Assembly: GCA_964631175.1 (NCBI GenBank)
Contig: CAZVWH010000092.1
Coordinates: forward strand, 1-10,811
DNA: 10,811 nt
DNA from: CAZVWH01 sp964631175
GTDB lineage: Bacteria; Planctomycetota; Phycisphaerae; Sedimentisphaerales; Anaerobacaceae
Direction: 5' to 3'
Below are positions 5,804-10,811 of this stretch, piece by piece. Under the pieces are notes generated by a model that made no database searches, was not told where the DNA came from, and was given only the letters and a program-made list of their open reading frames with translations. The position numbers and the translations under genes are program-made. How positions within the stretch are numbered: position 1 is the first letter of the stretch; each line of letters begins with the position of its first letter.

Positions 5804-5806
5804 GTT

Positions 5807-6526
5807 ATGAGGATCGATGTTCTTACGCTTTTTCCGGAGGTTTTTCAATCGCCGCTGAACTGCTCGATATTAAAACGAGCACAAGAAGCCGGCATAGTCG
5901 ATATTGTCCTTACCAATATTAGGGATTTTGCCACCGATAGGCACCACAAGGTCGATGATAAGGCGTACGGCGGCGGGCCGGGTATGGTTATGATGCCGGG
6001 TCCGGTTTTTGACTGTTTCGAGCATGTCCAAAAACTCTCACCGGAAGAGGGACGAGTCATCCTGCTGACACCCCAAGGACAAAAATTTAATCAGAAAAAA
6101 ACTATTGAACTAAGCAAAGAAAAAAGGTTAATTTTAATCGCCGGCAAATATGAAGGTTTCGACGAGCGAATTCGCATCGGTCTTGGGGCCGAGCAAATTT
6201 CGATAGGCGATTATGTTCTAAACGGCGGCGAGTTAGCGGCTATGGTCATCATCGACGCGGCAGTAAGACTTCTGCCCGGCGTGCTCGGTGACGAGACTTC
6301 TGCCAAAGACGATTCTTTCAGCGAGTCCGGCAGTTTTGCCGGATTGGAGTATCCACAATATACAAGGCCCGAAGTTTTCCGTGACATGAAGGTCCCTGAT
6401 ATTCTCTTAAGCGGTGACCACGGCAAAATTGCCGAGTGGCGACACCAGCAGGCCTTAGTGCGGACAAAAAAATGGCGTCCGGATTTGTTAGAGAAGAAAG
6501 AAGGAAAAGAGGGTAATCAGAAATGA
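5807..6526 (+). CDS. trmD: tRNA (guanine-N1-)-methyltransferase TrmD
   Basis: A 239-aa SPOUT-class methyltransferase that makes m1G37 next to the anticodon of several tRNAs and so prevents +1 frameshifting. Family motifs in order: MRIDVLTLFPE (1-11), DDKAYGGGPGMVM (50-62), LLTPQGQKF (86-94), IAGKYEGFDERI (111-122), SIGDYVLNGGE (132-142, the knotted SAM site), DETSAKDDSF (162-171), EYPQYTRP (181-188), LLSGDH (200-205) and a C-terminal WRPDLL. Length is normal. The start is ATG 5807, giving the usual MRIDVLTLF; an upstream GTG at 5801 would add two residues. There is no Shine-Dalgarno, because AATCTGTG repeats fill that space. Its TGA overlaps the next start codon (ATGA), implying translational coupling to the fusion enzyme. 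A decayed second copy of its 3' end lies at 8532-8622. Confidence 0.98.
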   Translation: MRIDVLTLFPEVFQSPLNCSILKRAQEAGIVDIVLTNIRDFATDRHHKVDDKAYGGGPGMVMMPGPVFDCFEHVQKLSPEEGRVILLTPQGQKFNQKKTIELSKEKRLILIAGKYEGFDERIRIGLGAEQISIGDYVLNGGELAAMVIIDAAVRLLPGVLGDETSAKDDSFSESGSFAGLEYPQYTRPEVFRDMKVPDILLSGDHGKIAEWRHQQALVRTKKWRPDLLEKKEGKEGNQK

Positions 6527-8526
6527 AGGCAAAATCTGAATCCACAATTTCAAAATCGCATACAAAAAGTAAGGCTACATTAATTAGCTTTAAATCACTT
6601 GGGCCTGTGCCGGACCTGGAGGAGCACGTCCAGCCGGACTGGTGGCGGTGGATTTTCAATTCAATCTACCTGAAAACTGACGGTGATGTGATTGATGATG
6701 CGCAGATAACTGCCAAAGAAGTAGACCTCTTTTTAGATATTCTTAAGTTGACACAGCAGGACAAAATTCTGGACCTGTGCTGCGGACAAGGACGGATCGC
6801 TCTTGAACTGGCAAGACGAGGGCTCAGCAACGTTGAAGGACTGGATCGCTCTCGTTATCTGATTCAAAAGGCCAAAGCTCATAATAAAAAAGAAGGCTTA
6901 AGCGTTCGGTTCAGAGAAGGAGACGCCAGAAAACTACCCTATCAGCCGGACTCTTTTGACGTGGTTATGATTCCAGGAAACAGTTTCGGCTATTTTGAAA
7001 CACCACAAGATGACATTAGAGTTTTAAAAGAGGTTTTCAGGGTGTTAAAGCCTTGGGGAAGAATTCTTATAGACGTTGCCGATGGAGAGTACTTAAGAAG
7101 ACGCTTTCAGCCGAGGTCCTGGGAATGGATAGACAAAAATTATTTCGTCTGCAGGGAACGCTCCCTGTCACTGGACAAACAGCGTTTAATTTCGAGAGAG
7201 GTAGTCACCCATGTAAAAAAGGGTGTTGTTGCGGACCAATTTTACGCTGAGCGGCTTTATACCCGCAGAAACTTGGACGAACTGTTTAAAAAAGTAGGCT
7301 TTAGGGATTTTACTATCCACAGCGACATATCCGCAGATTCCCAACGCAACCAAGACCTGGGAATGATGGAAAGGCGTATCACAATAACCGCGGTGGTCAG
7401 AAAAGAATGGACACCACTAAAGAAGAAAGAGCTGACGAACAATATAGTTGTAATTTTAGGCGATCCTAACAAACCCGATCCTTTAAAACCGCTGTCTGTT
7501 TTTGATGACGATGATTTCTATACAATCGATCAATTGAAAGACGCATTGAGAGGCCTGAACAAATATCAGATTACGTACCTTACCAATCACGATAGCTTGT
7601 ATAATGACCTGGTGAGGCTGAAACAAAAAACAGATTTTATCTTAAATCTATGCGATGAGGGTTATTATAACGATGCCCGTAAAGAGCTGCATATACCATC
7701 TTTACTGGAACTGCTCGACTGTCCATATACCGGCAGTGGTCCTCAGTGCCTTGCATTTTGTTATGACAAGTCACTTGTACGCGGCGTTGCAATGGAAATG
7801 CAGGTTCCGGTTCCGGATGCGTTCTTCATAAAACCACAAGATGATATTTTTGAGCTTCAGATCGGTTTTCCGGTTATTGTAAAGCCCAACTTTGGAGATT
7901 CCAGTTTCGGGATAACCCAGCGAAGTGTTGCAAGCACTATCGAAGAGCTTGTCAATGCCATTTCGGAAATAAGGGAGAAATTCGGCTATGAAAAACCCAT
8001 CCTCGTCGAGGAATTTCTCACAGGCAAAGACCTGACCGTAGGAATTATAGGGAACCTGCCTGAATCATATACGGTTCTGCCCATCATTGAAGAAGACTAT
8101 TCAACATTGCCGCCGGAGCTGCCAAGATTATGCGGCTATGAAGCCAAGTGGCAGCCTGATTCACCATACTGGAATATTAAATCAATTCCAGCCAACCTGC
8201 CGGATAAAACTGAAAAATTTATTATCGAATGTTGCTTGAAATTGTTTGAGAGACTGGAGTGCCGTGATTATGCCAGATTTGATTGGAGGCTTGATGCAAA
8301 AGGTAATCCGAAATTGCTCGAGGTCAATCCCAATCCGGGTTGGTGCTGGGACGGTCATTTAGCAAAAATGGCAAACTTAGCTAGAATGTCTTATTCTCAA
8401 ATGCTGGATGCAATCCTCCAGGCGGCTGAAGAGCGTTTAGCCGTTCAATCGACAAGCGGTCAAAAAAATGGAGAGGTAGGGAGTTCGCTGAAGGAACCCG
8501 ATAAACACATAAATGAAAAGATATAA
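6523..8526 (+). CDS. Fusion protein: SAM-dependent methyltransferase + D-Ala-D-Ala ligase-like ATP-grasp
   Basis: A 667-aa two-domain enzyme. Residues about 55-295 are a class I methyltransferase: SAM-binding motif ILDLCCGQGR (82-91), VEGLDRS (104-110), REGDARKLPYQPDSFDVVMI (131-150), then the long substrate region. Residues about 305-640 form an ATP-grasp domain close to D-alanine-D-alanine ligases: FILNLCDEG (372-380), CPYTGSGPQCLAFCYDKSLV (400-419), FPVIVKPNFGDSSFGI (449-464), ILVEEFLTGKDLTVGI (493-508) and YARFDWRLDAKGNPKLLEVN (583-602) with NPNPG. Conserved Lys, Glu and Asn ligands of ATP-Mg appear intact. Ddl-type enzymes join an amino acid or peptide carboxylate to an amine through an acyl phosphate, so the product may be a methylated peptide-like bond. 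The substrate is unknown, and a cell-wall Ddl role is unlikely because the fold is fused and the C-terminal loop differs (NPNPGWCWDG). It overlaps trmD by 4 nt. Confidence 0.9.
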   Translation: MKAKSESTISKSHTKSKATLISFKSLGPVPDLEEHVQPDWWRWIFNSIYLKTDGDVIDDAQITAKEVDLFLDILKLTQQDKILDLCCGQGRIALELARRGLSNVEGLDRSRYLIQKAKAHNKKEGLSVRFREGDARKLPYQPDSFDVVMIPGNSFGYFETPQDDIRVLKEVFRVLKPWGRILIDVADGEYLRRRFQPRSWEWIDKNYFVCRERSLSLDKQRLISREVVTHVKKGVVADQFYAERLYTRRNLDELFKKVGFRDFTIHSDISADSQRNQDLGMMERRITITAVVRKEWTPLKKKELTNNIVVILGDPNKPDPLKPLSVFDDDDFYTIDQLKDALRGLNKYQITYLTNHDSLYNDLVRLKQKTDFILNLCDEGYYNDARKELHIPSLLELLDCPYTGSGPQCLAFCYDKSLVRGVAMEMQVPVPDAFFIKPQDDIFELQIGFPVIVKPNFGDSSFGITQRSVASTIEELVNAISEIREKFGYEKPILVEEFLTGKDLTVGIIGNLPESYTVLPIIEEDYSTLPPELPRLCGYEAKWQPDSPYWNIKSIPANLPDKTEKFIIECCLKLFERLECRDYARFDWRLDAKGNPKLLEVNPNPGWCWDGHLAKMANLARMSYSQMLDAILQAAEERLAVQSTSGQKNGEVGSSLKEPDKHINEKI

Positions 8527-8531
8527 AAAGA

Positions 8532-8622
8532 CCCGAATTTCATTGTCTAACAGCAGATGGAACATTGGCGATATTAGCGGATCTTAGTGCGGATAAAAAA
8601 TAGCGACCAGACTTGCTGCAGA
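8532..8622 (+). pseudogene. Decayed duplicate of the trmD 3' end
   Basis: 8566-8615 aligns with trmD 6437-6487: by my count 39 of 50 aligned bases match, with one base missing from the A run, and 10 of the 11 differences are transitions. Translated with that one-base correction it reads WRY*RILVRIKK*RPDLLQN against WRHQQALVRTKKWRPDLLEK of TrmD, with two stops (one a Trp TGG turned TAG). Several differences are synonymous third-position changes (CGT/CGA, CCG/CCA, GAT/GAC), which suggests it was once a diverged functional trmD. The part before 8566 aligns only loosely (CCCGAA like the CCTGAT of trmD). It begins about five bases after the stop of the fusion gene. Confidence 0.75.
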
Positions 8623-8643
8623 ATAACAACCTTTGAAAAATAC

Positions 8644-8671
8644 TTGTTTAGAGAACAAGATCAGGTATACT
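8644..8671 (+). promoter_or_regulatory. Candidate promoter of rplS
   Basis: TTGTTT (8644-8649) and TATACT (8666-8671) are 16 bp apart; a second TATACT follows at 8671-8676. The -35 is poor. A small inverted repeat, CTTGTT-TAGAG-AACAAG (8643-8659), overlaps the -35 and could be an operator. Confidence 0.45.
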
Positions 8672-8725
8672 ATACTTTTGGCTTTGAGTAATGTAGGCTA
8701 CACACTCGGTGAGATACGAATTGAC

Positions 8726-8732
8726 AAGGAGA
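8726..8732 (+). promoter_or_regulatory. Shine-Dalgarno of rplS deciding a GTG start
   Basis: AAGGAGA ends 7 nt before GTG 8740, the only start codon at proper distance. It is the strongest ribosome binding site in the window. Confidence 0.85.
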
Positions 8733-8739
8733 TAAATAA

Positions 8740-9108
8740 GTGAAAACAGAGTTACTGGATGCCGTGGAGAGCAAGAGTCTGAAGAAAAATATACCGCATT
8801 TCGAGATAGGCGATAGGGTAGACGTCCATTACAGCATAAAAGAAGGCGATAAAGAACGGGTACAGGTATTCAGCGGCACTGTGATTGCCCGCAAGGGCCG
8901 AGGAATCAATGAAATGTTCACGGTGCGGCGGATCGTAAATAACGAAGGCGTGGAACGGATTTTCCCAATTCACTCGCCTAATATTATCGATATAAAGCCG
9001 ATACGAAGCGGCAAAACAAGACGGGCAAAATTGTATTTCCTACGCAAGCGAACCGGCAAAGCCGTCAGACTGCCCCATCGGCACAGCGACCACACAGTCT
9101 CCAGATGA
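8740..9108 (+). CDS. rplS: 50S ribosomal protein L19
   Basis: A 122-aa L19, which sits at the interface of the ribosomal subunits. Recognisable family blocks are IPHFEIGDRVDVHYSIKEGD (18-37), VQVFSGTVIARKGRGINEMF (41-60), TVRRIVNNEGVERIFPIHSP (61-80) and RRAKLYFLRKRTGKAVRL (94-111). The length is slightly above the usual of about 115 because of a short His/Arg-rich end. The start is GTG. It has its own candidate promoter and lies 213 bp after the fusion gene, so it is probably not dependent on the trmD transcript alone. Repeat copy D follows 12 bp after its stop. Confidence 0.97.
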   Translation: MKTELLDAVESKSLKKNIPHFEIGDRVDVHYSIKEGDKERVQVFSGTVIARKGRGINEMFTVRRIVNNEGVERIFPIHSPNIIDIKPIRSGKTRRAKLYFLRKRTGKAVRLPHRHSDHTVSR

Positions 9109-9120
9109 TTCCGGGTTATA

Positions 9121-9170
9121 TTTAGCCCCCAAATCCTTCGACCCTGCTCAGGACGGGTTTATTTGGGGGT
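9121..9170 (+). repeat. Intergenic hairpin repeat, copy D (after rplS)
   Basis: It starts TTTAGCCCCCAAATCCTTCG, continues ACCCTGCTCAGGACGGGTTT and ends ATTTGGGGG. The outer stem CCCCCAAAT/ATTTGGGGG is 9 bp and perfect; an inner ACCC/GGGT pair fits as well. It is followed by TTTCTCT, so it may also end the rplS transcript. It is the direct partner of inverted copy C at 5682-5733. Confidence 0.8.
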
Positions 9171-9195
9171 TTCTCTAACCAAAACCAAACGCGAT

Positions 9196-9585
9196 ATGCT
9201 GCTGAACAAAAGCAGATTATTGACAGATCGAAAACTGCTCGGCCAATGGGGCGAAAAACGCTGCCAAAGATTCCTCAAAAGAAAAGGCCTTAAAACACTC
9301 ACTCGCAACTTTACATGCAAGACCGGCGAAATCGACCTCGTCATGGTTGATACTGACAAAACCATCGTCTTTGTCGAGGTTAGAACAAGAGTTGATGAGA
9401 GCTTTAGCTCAGTCGAATCATCCATCACATCCGCAAAGAAAGCCAAACTGTTCAGGACTGCCCGTTTTTTTCTTACAACTCACAATATCGATAATAGACC
9501 CTTTCGTTTTGATGTTGTCGCGATAGTTCTCGGCCAAAAAGGCCGACCGCAGATAAGACATTACGAAAATGCTTTTGTGCTATGA
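9196..9585 (+). CDS. YraN/UPF0102-family nuclease-fold protein
   Basis: A 129-aa protein of the UPF0102 (YraN) family, which has a PD-(D/E)XK-like restriction-endonuclease fold; its cellular role is not firmly established, with DNA repair or recombination usually proposed. Motifs: LGQWGEKRCQRFLKRKGLKT (15-34), TCKTGEIDLVMVD (40-52, with the acidic E45 and D47) and IVFVEVRTR (57-65, with E61), then FRFDVVAIVLG (103-113). The family's EVK reads EVR. ATG 9196 is chosen; a TTG at 9163 in the same frame would lie inside repeat D and is unlikely. There is no clear Shine-Dalgarno. It completes the usual ribosomal-cluster neighbourhood, where rnhB would commonly separate it from rplS. Confidence 0.88.
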   Translation: MLLNKSRLLTDRKLLGQWGEKRCQRFLKRKGLKTLTRNFTCKTGEIDLVMVDTDKTIVFVEVRTRVDESFSSVESSITSAKKAKLFRTARFFLTTHNIDNRPFRFDVVAIVLGQKGRPQIRHYENAFVL

Positions 9586-9592
9586 TTAGTAA

Positions 9593-9826
9593 TGTCATTT
9601 CGAGCGAGCCCTATGTCTTCTGTCNNNNNNNNNNNNNNNNNNNNNNNNNNNNNNNNNNNNNNNNNNNNNNNNNNNNNNNNNNNNNNNNNNNNNNNNNNNN
9701 NNNNNNNNNNNNNNNNNNNNNNNNCGAAGACAGAAACGGGGGCGAGTCGAGAAATCTGCATACAACTACTCTGCTAATCCAGATTTCTCCACTCCATTCG
9801 CTTCGCTCACTACGGCCGAAATGACA
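9593..9826. repeat. Inverted-repeat element containing the assembly gap
   Basis: The ends TGTCATTTCG (9593-9602) and CGAAATGACA (9817-9826) are perfect 10-bp inverted repeats. Inside, TGTCTTC (9614-9620) and GAAGACA (9726-9732) flank the Ns as a second inverted pair, and GAGTCGAGAAATCTG (9744-9758) pairs with CAGATTTCTCCACTC (9780-9794) at 14 of 15 positions. From memory, GTCATTTCG/CGAAATGAC ends with GAGAAATCTG inside are typical of dispersed non-coding repeats in many bacteria. No transposase is present. Confidence 0.7.
9625..9724. other. Assembly gap of exactly 100 Ns
   Basis: A round-number N run indicates a scaffold join of unknown true length. Its position between inverted TGTCTTC/GAAGACA arms suggests that assembly failed inside a hairpin repeat. 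Gene order across it, and thus the linkage of the FRG gene to the ribosomal block, depends on scaffolding. Confidence 0.98.
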
Positions 9827-9876
9827 GTGGGGGTTTTCTACATAGCAAAAGAGCGTAAGAAAATCGCAAAGGATTT

Positions 9877-9905
9877 TTGACAAGCCGGGCTAGCAGGTGC
9901 ATAAT
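9877..9905 (+). promoter_or_regulatory. Strong sigma70-like promoter upstream of the FRG gene
   Basis: TTGACA (9877-9882) and CATAAT (9900-9905) are separated by 17 bp. Expected start is near 9912, leaving an 86-nt leader before ATG 9998. Confidence 0.6.
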
Positions 9906-9961
9906 CTGGTAGAAAATGCAAGAAACGGCGTGGAATCAGCATTAAAAGTTTATACAGATTG

Positions 9962-9967
9962 TATAAT
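9962..9967 (+). promoter_or_regulatory. Second candidate -10 box before the FRG gene
   Basis: A perfect TATAAT directly preceded by TG, but with no recognisable -35 at 17 bp. It would give a leader of about 23 nt. It is an alternative or addition to the promoter at 9877. Confidence 0.35.
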
Positions 9968-9974
9968 TATTGTT

Positions 9975-10001
9975 ATGCAGAAAACTAATTCTTTCCTATG
10001 A
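9975..10001 (+). CDS. Possible 8-aa leader peptide overlapping the FRG start
   Basis: ATG 9975 encodes MQKTNSFL and ends in TGA 9999-10001, overlapping the FRG start by four bases (ATGA). The FRG gene has no Shine-Dalgarno, so translational coupling from this short ORF is conceivable. A chance ORF this short is common, hence the low confidence. Confidence 0.15.
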   Translation: MQKTNSFL

Positions 10002-10811
10002 GATTAATATCGCCAAAACTGAAGAGCACCCAGCACAGTGATGATTTACGTGAATGGATGCCTAATGCTTTTGATAATTTCTTGATTGAAATTGACCATG
10101 TCATCAATTCTTGTGAAGGATCAAATCCGGCTCCATTGTTCAGAGGCCACACAAATTATGAGTGGCTCGTTGATTCCACTATTGTTAGAAATTCCATCCA
10201 GCATATATTCAAAATTTCTGATTATCATAAGCTTTCCCCAAAAATCAGACATACTGTGTCTTTCCATAGAGCATTGGCATCAATCATCTTGCTTAAATTT
10301 GGTACTGTATCATGCACCAGCAAAGAACTAATTGAGCGTGAAAAATCAGAAGGAATTGACCCTTGGTTTGAAATTATGAAACATCTTCAACAATATCCAG
10401 AGGAAGACCAATTCATAAACGGCACTTTTTTATTGGACTGGAGCCTTTCCAAAGACATAGCTTTATATTTTGCAACTTACCAAGGGAAATATAAGCAACG
10501 AACTATCAGTCCAAACCATGGAGCAGTTTGGATATATGATTCTGTTTCTACGGGAAAAACCTTACAGATAGTAAAAGTTGGTAAAATTTTATCTCTGATG
10601 AGCAGCGAGGAGTTTTTGAATGCAGATAAAACACTCCCTCTCATAATTCATCCAAATCCACAAACTCGCCAACTCCGTTCTATAAATCAGGTTCCAGCTT
10701 ACGTAGAACAAATGGATTTTAGGTATGATGTTGTTGATATATGGGCAGATTACGAGATGCGGAATAATAAAAGGGTCTTTATTAAGCTAATTTTGAGTGA
10801 AAACTTGAAAC
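9998..10811 (+). CDS. FRG-domain protein (3' end beyond the window)
   Basis: The ORF starts at ATG 9998 (an in-frame TAA at 9986-9988 excludes earlier starts) and is still open at the window end, giving 271 residues. It has the FRG-domain signature: LFRGHTNYEWLVDSTIVRN (47-65) with the name-giving F48-R49-G50, the helix around MKHLQQYPEED (127-137), and FLLDWSLSKDIALYFATYQG (144-163), the family's LLDW...ALYFA block. A C-terminal RQLRSINQVPAYVEQ (224-238) also fits. FRG domains are of unknown biochemical function and occur in accessory and phage-defence-associated proteins. The region is clearly more AT-rich than the ribosomal block and follows a repeat element, in keeping with an acquired gene. 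No partner gene is visible within the window. Confidence 0.8.
   Translation, partial: MRLISPKLKSTQHSDDLREWMPNAFDNFLIEIDHVINSCEGSNPAPLFRGHTNYEWLVDSTIVRNSIQHIFKISDYHKLSPKIRHTVSFHRALASIILLKFGTVSCTSKELIEREKSEGIDPWFEIMKHLQQYPEEDQFINGTFLLDWSLSKDIALYFATYQGKYKQRTISPNHGAVWIYDSVSTGKTLQIVKVGKILSLMSSEEFLNADKTLPLIIHPNPQTRQLRSINQVPAYVEQMDFRYDVVDIWADYEMRNNKRVFIKLILSENLK

Noticed and set aside
6527..8526. Reading the fusion ORF as two genes or an assembly chimera
   Set aside because: The frame is continuous through the linker at residues 295-305 with no internal start signal, and the base composition does not shift between the halves.
9163..9195. TTG start extending the YraN gene by 11 residues
   Set aside because: The TTG lies in the right arm of repeat D, has no ribosome binding site, and the family fold begins after the ATG at 9196.
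9582..9883. Several ORFs on both strands crossing the N run
   Set aside because: They exist only because Ns are translated as X; flanking sequence is inverted-repeat DNA.
10086..10331. 81-codon forward ORF inside the FRG gene
   Set aside because: A shadow frame; the overlapping frame from 9998 has clear FRG-domain motifs.

Overview
The window looks like chromosome of an uncultured planctomycete, most likely of the Phycisphaerae. This rests on an orphan pseudopilin, an S16 protein with a very long K/E/A-rich tail, and an Asn/Lys/Gln-rich intergenic ORF of a kind I associate from memory with that class; it is inference, not a database result. A run of 100 Ns at 9625-9724 shows that this is a scaffolded assembly. 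Base composition is mixed, and the last kilobase is visibly more AT-rich.

Layout. 1-1240: the end of an unidentified gene, a repeat-like small ORF, then a STAS-domain protein and a double-ACT-domain protein, all forward. 1263-1385: a promoter and tRNA-Asp(GTC). 1386-1881: debris, including the tail of an IS630-type transposase (reverse) and a perfect hairpin. 1882-2331: an orphan type II secretion/type IV pilus-like pseudopilin (reverse). 2574-9585: a forward translation and protein-targeting block: ffh, a 115-aa unknown gene, rpsP, trmD, a methyltransferase/ATP-grasp fusion, rplS and a YraN-family gene. 9593-9826: an inverted-repeat element that swallowed the assembly gap. 9877-10811: promoters and an FRG-domain gene that runs off the window.

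The core block resembles the common bacterial order ffh-rpsP-rimM-trmD-rplS-rnhB-yraN, but rimM and rnhB are missing. The rimM position holds about 300 bp of repeats, and a large two-domain enzyme gene sits between trmD and rplS, sharing a 4-nt stop/start overlap with trmD.

Two observations stand out. First, directly after the fusion gene there is a decayed second copy of the trmD 3' end (clearest at 8566-8615), so trmD plus the fusion gene probably arrived as a cassette, or by partial duplication, next to an older trmD. Second, four intergenic spots carry a hairpin family sharing the arm TTTAGCCCCC(C)AA...TTGGGG; copies C and D are near-identical and inverted, and together the four punctuate the ffh-yraN block. 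No complete new multigene system is evident. The fusion enzyme and the FRG protein beside the repeat element are the best candidates for unexplored function.
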